64,000 nt of DNA from Terebella lapidaria (taxonomy: Eukaryota > Annelida > Polychaeta > Terebellida > Terebellidae), in NCBI GenBank assembly GCA_949152475.1, contig OX424555.1, positions 74,477,499 through 74,541,498 on the forward strand. Reading direction: 5' to 3'. A model generated the notes under the pieces. That model saw only the letters and a list, made by a program, of their open reading frames with translations, did no database searches and was not told the origin of the DNA. Shown piece after piece: positions 37,760 to 50,110 of this stretch. Made by a program: the position numbers and the translations under genes. How positions within the stretch are numbered: position 1 is the first letter of the stretch; each line of letters opens with the position of its first letter.

Positions 37760-39553
37760 TTAGCCCAAGGGCTAAGAAAGGTTACCGGACAATGTTTTAC
37801 ATCTTAGATATTAGCCATTTTGTCCCGTGAATTTGAAAACAAGGTTAAAGGTCAAATTCAAGGTCACAAGAATATTCAGCGTATTTCATTTCATGTCCAC
37901 AATTGATTCATGTCCACAATCGCACCATTTTGTGCTCTGACCTTGGAAATGAGATCAAAGGTCAAATTCAAGGTCATGAGAATATTAAGCATATACCAAT
38001 TCCTATATGTCAACAATTGATTGCTAAGCCTGAAAGTTGATAATAAGCAAGATATTAGCCATTTTGTGCTATGACTTTGAAAGTGAGTTCAAAGGACAAA
38101 TTCAAGGTCATGGCAACACTCAGCATATATCGTTTCCCATATGTTCACTATTGATTCCCAAGCTGCAAAGCCGATAATAAGTGATATATCAGCCATTTTG
38201 TGCTCTGGCCTTGAAACTGAGGTCAAAGGCCAAATTCAAGGTCAAGACAATATTGAGCATATATCATTTCCTATATGTGTTCAATTGATTGTAAAGCTGT
38301 ATGGTCGATAATAAGCGAGATATTAGTCAGTTTGTGCTTTGACCTTGAAAATGAGGTCAAAGGTCAAATTCAAAGTCATGACACTTTTAGGTATATATCG
38401 TTTACTATATGTTCACAATTTATTATTAACCTTTAAAGATGATAAGAGATATATTAGCCATTTTATGCTATGACCTTGAAAATGAGGTCAAAGGCCAAGT
38501 TCCAGTTCATGACAAGATTCAGTATGTATCATTTCCTATACATGTATGTGCACAATTGATTCCTAAGCTCATAAAGCTGTAAAGTTGATAATAAGCGACA
38601 TATTAGCCATTTTGTGATTTGACCTTGAAAATGAGGTAAAGGTTAAATTCAAGGTCAAGACATTTTTCAGCATATATCGTTTTTTATATGTTCACAATTG
38701 ATTCCTAAGCTGTAAAGTTGATAATAAGCGAGATATTAGCCAGTTTATGCTTTGACCATGAAAATGAAGTCAAAGTTCAAATTCAAGGTCATGACAATAT
38801 TCAGCATATATCGTTTACTATATGTGCACAATTGATTCCTAAGCTGTAAAGTCGATAATAAGCGAGATTTTAGCCATTTTATGCTCTGACCTTGAAAATG
38901 AGGTCAAGGTCAAGTTCATGGTCATGACAATATTCAGCATATATCACTTCCTATATGTCCTCAATTGATTTGTAAGCTGTAAATTCGATCATAAGCGAGA
39001 TTTTAGCCATTTTGTGCTCTGACCTTGTAAATGAAGTCGAAGGTCAAATTCAAGGTCACGACAATATTCAGCATATATCATTTCCTATATGTCCACAATT
39101 GATTCCTAGTCTCTAATCGCAATATTAAGTGATATATTAACAACAATGTGTCCCATTATAAAGCATAGGAGAATTTAACAGGGGAAAGTCCTATTTGGGC
39201 CAAGTTTGGGCTAAAATGGCCCACTTCGAGCGGTTCAAGCGCAACGAAACTTATACACATCACAGGAGTACATATGAGGAAGGTTATGTATCAAAAAGAA
39301 AAAAAGTTACTGAACAGAATTTGAGAAAACGGCCGCCAAAATCAGGCATTTTTCGACGAAAACGGCCGCTATTTCGAAAAAAAATGTGAAAATTGGAAAA
39401 CTAAAAAAATCTTTTCCTGGAAATATTTTTAGGTATTTTTCTGCAAAATTTCAGAAAGATGTGACCGTAAACTTTAAAAATAAAAATGTGAACGGACGGA
39501 TGACGGACGCAACGCCACGGCAATAGGTTATCGGACCAAAGGTCCGGTAACCT
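37760..39553 (+). mobile_element. Family B element, copy 3 (full length)
   Basis: Left hairpin TTAGCCCAAGGGCTAA (37760-37775), then 'gaaaggttaccgg'. Nine to ten satellite monomers follow, then the non-satellite part (about 39130-39480), a short GACGGA tract, and the right hairpin GGACC-aaa-GGTCC ending GGTAACCT at 39553. It lies in inverted orientation to copy 4, only 565 bp away. A-rich flanks adjoin both ends. Confidence 0.85.
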
Positions 39554-40118
39554 AAAAACCCTACCGACATGCCGAGTTCTCATTGACATACAGATTATGA
39601 TGAAGATGATAACCTACCCCGCTGAACCAACCTCAAACGCGTCAAGTGAAAATTGTGATTTCGTGATCCTCGATAAATGCATGGATAATTATGGGTTCGG
39701 AATTGAATCATCGCGAGAAAGAGCACGCCTAAATGGATTTACAGTAGTGCTGTTTCAGTCTATCTTATAATAAAGTTACATACCCACATAATGAAAAAAA
39801 AACTGAATGAACTAGCTAATTTGTCCCTACACTCAAACCACTTCGAAAATTTTTTTTTCAACCCACGAAATGGTTGAACTATTTATTTGTCCGAAAGAAC
39901 ACGCTGTGTGCATAAAGTTTGCCGAACTGACTCAATAGCGGAATGTATTGAAAAGAGGAGTATTATAGAGGATTTTTTTCTAAAAAAAAGTTTTTCTGCG
40001 TGTTCTTTAACAATGTATGAGCTTTTTCACAAACTTATCTATTGACGCAAATGTTCCTACCACAGGTTCCGATGAACATTTGGCTATGGCATGTTGATTT
40101 TAATAGGATCCAATTTTT
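39554..40118. other. Spacer between inverted family B copies
   Basis: 565 bp of AT-rich DNA with poly-A and poly-T runs; no gene recognised. It forms the loop of a large inverted repeat. Confidence 0.5.
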
Positions 40119-41635
40119 AGGTTACCGGACCTTTGGTCCGATAACCTATTGCCATGGCGTTGCGTCCGGCGTCCGTCGTCCGTCCGTCCGTCCGTTCACA
40201 TTTTTATCTTTAAAGTTTATGATGGAATATTTCTGAAATTTTGCACAAAAATACCTAAAAATATTTCCAGGAAAGGTTTTTTTTAGTTTTCTGATTTTCG
40301 ATTTTTTTTCAAAATGGCGGCCGTTTTCGTCGAAAAATGGGCAATTTTGGACTTTCACGGTCGTTTTCTCAAAATCTGTTCAGTAACTTTTTTTCTTATC
40401 GATACATAACACTCCTCATAGGTACCCCTGTGACATGTATAAATTTCGTTGCCCCTGAATCGCTCGAAGTGGGCCATTTTGGGCCCAATCTCGGCCCAGA
40501 TGGGACTTTCCCATGTTAAATTCTCCTATGCTTTATAATGGGACACATTAAGCCTAGTATCTCACTTAATATTGAGATTAGAGACTAGGGATCAATTGTG
40601 GAGATATAGGAAATGATATATCCTGAATATTCTGTTGACCTTGAATTTGACCTCTGACCTCGGTTTCAAGGTCAGAGGGCCATTTTCGTCGAAAAATGGC
40701 CAATTTTGGACTTTGACGGTCGTTTTCTCAGAATCTGTTCAGTAACTTTTTTTCTTATCAATGCATAACACTCCTCATATGTACCTCTGTGACATGTATA
40801 AATTTCGTTGCCCTTGAATCGCTCGAAGTGGGCCATTTTGGGCCCAATCTCGGCCCAAATGGGACTTTCCCATGTTAAATTCTCCTATGGTTTATAATGG
40901 GACACATTAAGCCTAATATCTCACTTAATATTGAGATTAGAGACTAGGAATCAATTGTGGACATATAGGAAATGATATATGCTGAATATTCTCAGGGTCT
41001 TGAATTTGACCTCTGACCTCGGTTTCAAGGTCAGAGCATAAAATGTCTAATATCTTGCTTATTATCGACTTTACAGCTTAGGAATCAATTGTGGACATAT
41101 AGGAAATGATATATGCCGAATATTCTGATGACCTTGAATTTGATCTTTGACCTCATTTTCAAGGTCACACCACAAAATGGTTAATATCTCACTTATTATC
41201 GATTTTACAGCTTAGGGATCAATTGTGGACATATAGGAAATGATATATGCTGAATATTCTCGTGACCTTGAATTTGACTTCTGGCCTCAGTTTCAAGGTC
41301 AGAGCACAAAATGGGTAATATCTCGGTTAATATTGACTTTACAGTGTAGGAGTCAATTATGAACTTATAGGAAATGATATATTATGCAGATTATTGTCAT
41401 GACCTTGAATTTGACCTTTGACCTCATTTTCAAGGTCAGATCACAAAATGGCTAATATCTCACTTAATATCGACTTTACAGCTTAGGAATCAATTGTGGA
41501 CATGCTAGAAATGATATGGGCAGAATATTCTCGTGACCTAGAATTGACCAACTACCTTAATTTCAAGGTCATGGGACAAAAGACTAATATCTAAAATATA
41601 CATTGTCCGGTAACCTTTCTTAGCCCTTGGGCTAA
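40119..41635 (-). mobile_element. Family B element, copy 4 (full ends, internal duplication)
   Basis: Reads from AGGTTACCGGACC (40119), through (GTCC)n near 40170-40195, the non-satellite part and about six monomers, to 'tccggtaacct' and TTAGCCCTTGGGCTAA (41620-41635). 'aattttt' adjoins both ends (40112-40118; 41634-41640, overlapping the hairpin), a probable target duplication. A segment of about 359 bp is tandemly duplicated (40319-40677 and 40678-41036), so the non-satellite part occurs twice. Confidence 0.85.
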
Positions 41636-41640
41636 TTTTT

Positions 41641-42620
41641 CCACACCTGACCCCAAAGTGTCTGGTTACAAGCACACTTCTCACGACGCGGGCCTTTGAA
41701 ACATGTTCACATATTGAATGCCAGGGTATTTCATAGCCGACATGTGCACAACATCGAATCAATGCCACGACTCATGAACCAGGAAGTTCAAATTGACCAG
41801 AATCAAATTCCATATAAGTAGTTCCATACCTTTTACTCAGCAAAGTATTACATGACTATTCATCCTAATCATTTCAGAAGTTTTTATTAAAAAATGAATA
41901 TTTTTAATATCAATATTATTATTATAATGATAAATCGGTATTCATGTTTACTTCCTATGTGGTGTTATATGCAAAAGCCGATTTTTCCATTATAATGTTG
42001 TGTATTGACTGTTTCTGGTGACAGTAGTTCTGTCAAAAATAAAGTGATGTGGTTAATATCCATTTGAAGCCTCAATTACCATGATTATATGGACACAACC
42101 TGTCACATAGTTCCGTAATTAATTAATAACCTCTTAACGACGCATAAATGATGGATAATTATCAATTGTAGTAATTGGAACTAATGTTATTTCTTTTTGT
42201 TTGGCAAAGTCGCACGACAAGTAAACAGAACATCAGCAATTCCCAAGGTACAATAGTCACTTATTGACCAGTCTATGCATTGCTTTGCGTGTGCTGTCAT
42301 AGTTCGCAGTATGCGCCAGCTTGTCCCTAACAAGGGGATCGCTCACAATGACCGGCCAAAGGTTACACCCTCCCTCATCAGGACTCCATCCGGGCCACTT
42401 TACGAGCCGGGCCTCTGTAATACATGCAGACGTTTTGTAACCTCGGTCGTTTTTTTCTTTGTACATATTTCACGCTTTCTTCATTGTTCTCGGATATTTC
42501 AGAGACTATGGAGAGCATTTGACAGTAGACGATTAGCAGTGACTGTATACTTATTTTCAGAGGATTTTTTCAAAACGTTTTTTTTCAAAACTTGTTCAAT
42601 CGGTGCGCATCATTCGTGGA
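41641..42620 (+). other. Upstream region of the SLC10-like gene
   Basis: No TATA or initiator was recognised with confidence. A pyrimidine-rich run ending 'ggatatttcag' at 42502 could be a 5' UTR splice acceptor. The next ATG (near 42507) opens a uORF of four codons (ATG GAG AGC ATT TGA). The 130-codon ORF across 42275-42667 has no domain. Confidence 0.3.
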
Positions 42621-45196
42621 ATGAATATGCATGGATTACTGGTTTTGATAGTGTTCGCCATTTGTGAATGCAGTGGCGGGAGTACTTGCAATGACAGTTG
42701 CGAGTCCAACTCAACAGATTCCTGGCCTGTGTTGAAAATCCTACCCGCCGAGGGACAACTTGCCATGGTGGGATACCGCTCGGCAATAGAGGTAATCGTT
42801 CTGAATCACACACAGGCGGTCCATCTCACTTTACTGATTGAGACACGTCGCACTGACGTTGTCCGCTTGCTAGCAGGGAGTAACGACACCAATGGAACTG
42901 TGCTCCTGGACCTGGCGGACGGGGCCAGTGGTATACACACGGGAAGATTGGACATGTTCGGGCTGGCACCTGGAGTGGCCGAGTTACACATGTCCATACT
43001 AACTGCAAACCTAACCCCATTGGACACGATACCAATGACGTCATACTACGTCAAGGTGACGCACGAGGTCTACCTCGTGGATGACGTTTTCGTGTATGTT
43101 CTCGCCTCGGCAGAAATGTTGACGCTGATGATGCTCGGGTTTCGCGTGAGAAAAGAAGCTGTGAAAGAAGTGCTCACTAAACCATGCGCCCTGATTGGTG
43201 GGATTATCACACAGGTTGTGGTCATGCCACTGGTATGTTCTCCACTTTTGTATTCATAGTATACTTTATAGTGTTTTTTTTTTTATTTCTTCTTAATATG
43301 AAATTTAATAACCACTTAGTAGAAAACAAAAAATCATAACTGTTTAGACATGCATTAATTTTGTTCAAGGTGGCGCTTGGGTCTGCCTTAAGCCTCTCAC
43401 TGGATCGCGAAGATATGCTATGTTTTCTGATTATTGGCTGCTGTCCGGCATCAATCTTGAGCCCAATGTTTTCTGTTCTACAACATGCAAACGTGGAGCT
43501 GGCGATCGTTCTGCTACTGCTGCAAACAGTTTTAGCTTTCGGTACGTCAAAGTTTATTCCGCTCGGAGTTATGTCCTTGCTCACATAGACCACAAATGAT
43601 TATTGACTGCTGACAACTGTTTTCACTCTCATTCCAGGTATTGTTCCCACGTGGATGATAACATTCAACCACTTCCTCAGCAACACGTACGAGAAGATAT
43701 CGTTTCCATTCTATCAGCTCGCGGGTACACTAGGTGCTCTAGTCTGGCCAGTCATCGTAGGAGCGCTCGTACAAAGATGCTCGCCCAAGTCGCTACCGAT
43801 ATTGGACAAAACGATACACCCCACGTGTCTGCTGTTGACCCTCACAGCGTCAACAGTCAGCGCCTACAGGTTCTGGAAGCTCTGGCCACTCGTCACTGAT
43901 GAGCTCCTTGTTGGAACAGCGCTGATTACGCTTATTGGATGCTTCATAGGCGCCTTGGCGGTGTCGGTCTTTCGATGTAAAATGTCATCTGTCAAGTCTG
44001 TGGCCATAGTCACTGGACTACAGAACACTGTACTGGCTGCACTGATAGTGCAGACATCATATCCTATCACTCGCAGCAGTGCGATGCATACTGCGATAGT
44101 ATGCTTAGAATTCACCTCGCTGTGTTTGATGTATGCCATGTATCTGCTACATTTGGTGACGTGGGCAGTTCTACCAACTTACCGGTCATTGCACGATAGT
44201 ATTGGCATCACAGGTATATACCGCTCAATAGCGGAAAAGATAGTGAAGAGAATGATCAAATCGGGGGAGATATCTCTGAGGAAAGACCAGCGAGGAATCC
44301 CATCCCCTTGCCCCAGTAATCACACTCCCACTAAAGAAACCGTCTCCAGTGACTCGAGCGATACGAGAAGTAACAACTCACGCGACACATTACCACTGAA
44401 TTCCAGTCGACTCGCTGATAATCACGGCTTCAAGAACAATGGTCTCAAGCAGAAACTCTTCTCAACGAGTTTCGAAAGTATGAAGTATCTATCACAGAAG
44501 CCCCTTTTCCTCGCAAACCATGGCTCTATATCGAGCGGCACCTCGATAATGAGCTATTTCGGGACATTTATCGAGCATCCAGGTGACTCTACCAACGAGT
44601 CTACAGACTTCGAGTCATCCGAAATATGTCTTGCTCTAGACAATCATCAATCGGATAGCGACTCCTTGAGCATCGATTATAGGATGCTCGAGGCAAATGA
44701 TGTTTCGAGGAACCGCAATTTCTTCCTTGGCGACTTCAATGGACAACGTGCGAAGCGTCCCGAGAGCAGCATCGATATTGCAGGCATTCTGCCTCCTAAT
44801 TCGAACGTTATAAGCAACACGCTTCCCAGCAGAAATGGGAGGAAGGACATGCTGCATCGGTCAAGTATTTCTGATATGTCCAAGATCATAAACGAGAATG
44901 CGACTTCTGGGAAGAGGGACATCGTATCTAGGGACAGAGGTTCAAGCACGGTAACTAGTGGCTTCGTGAGTGGTCTCGGGATGGACGATGACACATCAGA
45001 AGACAATAGACAGAGAATAAATAGACGCATGCCGATTAACCATGTACATGACGAGAGGGAATTGCATCAAGGCGTTTACGAGATGAGTGATGCCACCACT
45101 GGTGACGTTAGATTACCTGATCCGGCCGTGGACAGCGAGACTGCATTTAATGATGCCGCGTCGGACAAGACAGCGATCTTGCCAGTCACAAAATAG
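42621..45196 (+). CDS. SLC10 (bile acid/sodium symporter) family membrane protein, SLC10A3/A5-like, long C-terminal tail
   Basis: Three exons with consensus sites and compatible phases: 42621-43232 (donor gtatgt, phase 0), 43370-43541 (donor gtacgt, phase 1) and 43638-45196. Introns are 137 and 96 bp. The product is about 780 residues. Residues 1-20 (HGLLVLIVFAIC core) form a signal peptide. Residues up to about 150 form an extracellular domain with several N-X-S/T sites. The helical bundle starts near residue 155 (VYVLASAEMLTLMMLGF) and includes QVVVMPL, IIGCCPASILSPMF (about 225-238) and AIVTGLQNTVLAALIVQ (about 385-400). The last two match the conserved 'GC.PG..SN' and 'E.G.QN..LA' motifs of SLC10 proteins. 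The bundle ends near residue 442. About 338 polar, Ser/Asn-rich residues follow, far more than SLC10 proteins normally have. The glycine usual in GCCPGG is Ala, and the acidic residue usual before G.QN is Val-Thr, so sodium-coupled bile-acid transport should not be assumed. A conventional ATG (42621) was preferred to the open frame before it. Confidence 0.85.
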
Positions 45197-46339
45197 GCCT
45201 CGAAATGCAGTGGTGATTAATGCCAACGTGCTCATGGATCTGTTTACTTGAATAGATACGATATTACTGCGCTTACTGTGTCGTCCGGTTGACCTATAAG
45301 TACTTAGAAACAATCACTGTTACTGCGGATGTTGTGACAATAAGCTTAGATAAATTAGATAAGTTGTTGTTCACATCACAAAGAAATAATTCTCCGGATC
45401 ACGAACAACGAGCTGCGTAGTCCATAAGCTTTCCAGTCTATAATTTCATTACGGTATCTGTTCGAGTCCACATGCTAGAAACATTGTTCTCCTCAGTGAT
45501 TCTAAGAAACACATATAATGACACCATTAACCGTCGCAATTTTTTCTGGACATTCGTTTGGGTTTTTGGTGACAAGCACTGTCGTATCGTGAAGCCACGA
45601 GGTCCATTTACATTCTAAATCATTTACAAGACGAATAAGAAGACTCCCATAAGTTGGCATCTGTTCCAATCAGTTCGATGAGCACTATGTGCATCTTCAT
45701 ATTATTCGTGGGGTTTTTTTTCCTGACAGGATGTGCCGCAGGGTGGTGTTATGTGGGCTACGTAGACACTCGACCATGAGAAAATTCAGCTTTCTCGTGT
45801 TCATTTTCCCGGTTTTTTATTGACCCTTACGGGTATATGAAAACTCTCTTTTTTACGCAAACGTCAAGTGACAATGGAAACACTCTCAGATCACGAATAG
45901 CGTGCTTCGAAGTTGCGAGAGAAAAAAAACACTTTTCAGAAGTTTTATTTTCCAATCGAAAGGTTCGAGCTGAAAAATGAATACCTATGATTCTTCCCGA
46001 ATCGAAATACTCCGAAAATCAATATGTTACGGATTAGTGTTAATAATCGCTCCTAAGTTTCTGAAATTGATCTACTGGGCGAGGAAAAAAACGTTTCAGC
46101 TCTGATTTACGTGCTTCATATACATGTAACAAGCTGGATTCAGAAAGTGTGTATGTATGTGGTTCATGTCGCCACAAAGGTGGCATTCGTCTTTCTTCAC
46201 CGATTGAAATGAACTATGATATTGTAAATTTATTTTGTTGCCATGTTTGTTCATCATATGTTTTGCTTCTGTATGCATTTTGCCTACATTATATATAGTG
46301 GTAATATATTTGTATGTGATAAATGTATAAATCAATAAA
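45197..46339 (+). other. Probable 3' UTR of the SLC10-like gene
   Basis: No domain-bearing ORF. A canonical AATAAA occurs at 46334-46339; whether transcription reaches it is inference. Confidence 0.4.
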
Positions 46340-46849
46340 TCTCACATAACAAATCTGTACCGTCAACACACTTGATATCTCTTAAATTTTCTTTGAAACT
46401 TGCGAGATGCTTGCCCAAAAGATGCGTGATTGGTCGACGCTGCCACGGGTAGTCCCCCTGCAGGTTGAGGGGGTATGTAACATTTGGTGAAAAGGGCAAA
46501 TAATGGGTGCAGAAACAAACTTCTCTCAGCGACTGAGTGTGTAGGTGCGACGAAGTATTACTTCCGCGTTCCCATAAACGTTCAAATGCATTCCATTTTT
46601 CAGCCATTTCAGCGGTTTCTTTTTTTACATACGCTTCAGGAAGTGGACAAAAAGACACTATGAACGTCTTGATGAAATATTGGCTCAAAGGTGATATATA
46701 CATCAAGTTACCATTCATGCAGCTCCTGTCGGATAAATATCACTAAAAAAAAACTACCCCAATGTATACATGTACGTGTCTCAGTGTATACACGTAATGC
46801 TATGGTGTACGATGGCAGCCATTTCTAGATTTAGTGTTTTCGCCCATAG

Positions 46850-47190
46850 AAATTAGGCGAAAATGCGAAGCGAAAAGTCGAGAGTACGAAGCGAAAACTC
46901 GAAAGTACGAAACGGAAAGTCGAGGTTTGATAAAGGGCGAAGGCGAAATCCCGAAACGAAAAGACGAAATCACGAACCGAAATCACAAAAACACAAAGCG
47001 AAAAGTCGAAATTACATTTCGTTATTTCGCTTAGTAATTTCGCCTTCTCGCTTCGTGTTTTCGCCATTTTGCTTTGTAGTCTCGCGTGGAAATGAAGGAA
47101 TAACCAGTCGAAATAATGAAGTAAGAACTCGAAGGTGCGAAGCGAAAACATGACGCGAGAACACGAAGCGAAATCACGAGAGTAGTTTAA
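46850..47190. repeat. Left subterminal array of CGAAGCGAAA units
   Basis: Units of about 14-18 bp ('cgaagcgaaaactcgaaag' and similar) run forward from 46866. They turn to the opposite orientation at about 47018-47080 ('cttctcgcttcgtgttttcg') and return to forward near 47130-47180. Many GCGAAA/TTTCGC motifs. Confidence 0.85.
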
Positions 47191-47379
47191 ACATATTTAT
47201 TTTCATTGGATTGTAAAATAGTTCCCGGAGGAACTAATCTAGGTACTCTCCAAGAAAAAAAGAAGAAAGAAAAAGAGAAATGAAAGAGTCAATGATATGT
47301 GAGGACATGAAAAGGAAAGACATATATTCAGGCATAAATTGGTATTTCATTGAACGGTTGATAGTTTTCGGAATCGAAA

Positions 47380-48900
47380 ATTTCATCTAAAGAACTGGAA
47401 AAGTGTATTTCTTTGTACTAAACACCTAGGACATTGATGGAAATAATGATGAGCTGTTTCACTCGGAAAACCACAAGAACAAAAATGGGATTCAATAAGG
47501 GAATTTTTAAAGAGATGATTATTTAACCTGTTGTTCTGCAGTAGTATTCTTGTCAGCATAATATTTGGAAGTCTTTTACCAGTGGAGTACCAAGTGGGAG
47601 CGTGTTCTGCAAAGTAGATAGATTTGATTTTTCTCACAAAGGAATTTTCACTTGAGGCTCAGTTCTCAAATCGTTGGGAGGGACTTTCGCGGAAACAATG
47701 AACGAGGAACAAATGAAAGCGGAATCGTTCGGTATTGCAGCGAAACAGGCCCTTGGTTCTGTTATTCCTCAATATGTTGTTTTCGACTGGATTTCGTGAA
47801 TAAGGCAGAATGATACTCAATAGATATTGCAGAGCTTGAGAATTGAGACACTTGTATAATGTAGATAGGCTGCTGACTTCTGCGTTCAGACAGAAGCGTC
47901 CATCCCAGCTCTTTGAGTAGTTTTGACGATTAGTGTTAGGAAGTGCACCGGAACAAATCAGGGCAGCTTGGTACTGCATATTTTCCAGTTTATTATCATT
48001 GGTAATGGTGCACCTGCTAATATCCAAACGTTCTGTTGATGTTCGTTCCAGGACATGTTACTTGTAAGTGTAATACGAAGGTGATTATGAGATTGCGAGT
48101 CTGTTAAAACATTGCCGTGTAAATATAGTGGTTCATATTTAACAACTCCCCTTCTCGTGCTGACGGTGAGTACCCCCGTTTTGTTTGGATTCAGTGTCAT
48201 GAACCAGGCTGTGACCCATTTAATAATGATATCCAAAGATGTATTTAGATTACTTACTGAGAGGACAGGATTGTCAATAACACTCCATTTTATCGTCCGC
48301 ATATAGATTCAAGTTACAATTTATATTATCAGATAAGTCATTTAAATACATTAAAAACAGTAAAGGACCTAATAATGACCCTTGTGTGACACCCGAACAT
48401 ATATTGGCTACATCTGACTTCATACTATGTATTACAACTTGCTGTTTTCTGTAATCGCCCGCCTTTACCATATTGGTGTCAATTTTCGATAAGACCCCTG
48501 TGTCAGACTATATCAAATGCCTTGGAATAATCCAGAACAACTATTTTTTAGATCCTCATTGTTATCCAAGCTACAATAAATTTCATGAACCAAATATAAC
48601 AATTGGTTCATTGTACCATCCCCTTTCTTGAAACCCACATTCAACGGAGTGAGTATATTATGTTCCATGAAATAACTGTACAATTTCTTGACAATCTCAT
48701 TCGAATACTTTGCTCATGCTGCATAGAAGGGATTTAGGCCTGTAACTGTCGAAAATTTGACGACTTAGTTTTTGGTGAACCGGAATAACATTACTCACTT
48801 TCCAGCAATCTGGGTATTCACCTGATACAAGACATCTATCGAATTTTATACTTGAGGCCAAGGATGACCTTTGAGGCCAAATTGCTTTCACAGATATCTT
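47380..48900 (-). mobile_element. Non-LTR LINE relic (reverse transcriptase to C-terminal zinc-like motif)
   Basis: On the minus strand: YPDCWKVSNVIPVHQK and YRPKSLLCSMSKVFE (48700-48890), VTQGSLLGPLLFLMYLNDL and LYADDKM (about 48285-48410), and a thumb-like region (WVTAWFMTLNPNKTGVL). The C-terminal CSCGFPSETAHHYFHQCPRC motif lies at about 47430-47490. The order is that of Jockey/CR1-group LINEs. Frames are broken between the blocks, and the part between the first block and the catalytic block near 48500-48690 is degraded. The 5' part is absent. It sits entirely within the 46800-50143 TIR element. Confidence 0.85.
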
Positions 48901-49904
48901 TCAAAATTTGATAGTTTAATGCTATCGTCCTTTGTGACCAAAATGTGAAATTTGAAGAAAATTGACCGTTTGGTTCATGGAATATCATATTTTGGATTAA
49001 CATGGTGAAATATAACCAGATTGTTGGACATTTTCTACAATCCTTTTCAACGACGTGTTCAACCCACTACTGGATCTTGAAAATAATGAGGATATGATGC
49101 TCGAGTCTTGTATGCCTTATATTTCTTTCCTATTTGAATAATAAAATATGTTATTAGCTTTCATCAAAAATATTATAAAAAATATCAGTTCCACCCGTCA
49201 TCGTAATGCATCCAACAGGCTTGAACTTTCAAGTGATATGTACTCGTTACTGCAAAAATGATTTATTTTTTTATAAAAAAGAGATGATCGGTTCCAAAGA
49301 ATTTCCCAGAACTTTGAAAATTACTAAAACTTACACTGCTGAATGAAATTGCAAAGATTCGCAAATATTCTCCGATCGATTTATTCATAATAGCCTCGAA
49401 AACAACCTGACTCTCAAATTTTTAGGCGTTAATTATTGGAGTTACACCACAAATTTCCGTATAGAAACTGTTGTCAGTCGGATATTTTGTAATGAATTCC
49501 CTCAATCGGCCAAATCGGTGTTGATCGGATAGTTTCTGACAGAATGCCGTTTGAATAAACCAACCCCTATAGTTTGTGCGCTCTTCAACCATTGATTTCA
49601 ACCCCACGCTATTCTGTACACAATGTTGTGACGGGGCTTTCTTCAAAACGGCTATTGATATTCGCTTATAACCAGTACACTAATAAACGGCATGACAAGT
49701 GATCACATGCTATATAATTAAGAAATATCCAATACAAAGACCACAAACGGTTGTTTGCACAATTTACTCACTAGGGGTTCCACCCATTCGTCCGCCTTGA
49801 ATTGGCATAAATAAATAATCACACATGGCGACAACAGCGTGCGTTACAATTGACGTAATCACCTGGATTCAAGTAAAATAGTGAAACTAACCTGGCGAAT
49901 TAAC

Positions 49905-50110
49905 GAAATAGCTAAATGACGAAAACACGAAGCGAAATGACGAAATATAATTTCAGCTTTTCGCTTCGTCTTTTCGCTTCGTCTTTTCGCCTTTTCGCTT
50001 CGTGTTTTCGAGATTTTTCCTTCGCCCTATTTTCACACTTCGAGTTTTCGTTTCGTCCTTCGACTTTTCGCTTCGTGATTCCGTGTTCCCCTTTATTTTT
50101 TAAGGGCAAG
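49905..50110. repeat. Right subterminal array of CGAAGCGAAA units
   Basis: 'gaaaacacgaagcgaaatga' at about 49920, then the reverse orientation ('ttttcgcttcgtcttttcgc') repeated several times to about 50090. It mirrors the left array. Confidence 0.85.

Noticed and set aside
42275-42667. 130-codon ORF overlapping the start of the SLC10-like gene
   Set aside because: Different frame from the supported gene, no domain, and it crosses the likely 5' UTR.
46831-47153. Lys/Arg/Glu-rich and Phe/Arg-rich ORFs on both strands
   Set aside because: Translations of the CGAAGCGAAA array; periodicity is in the DNA.
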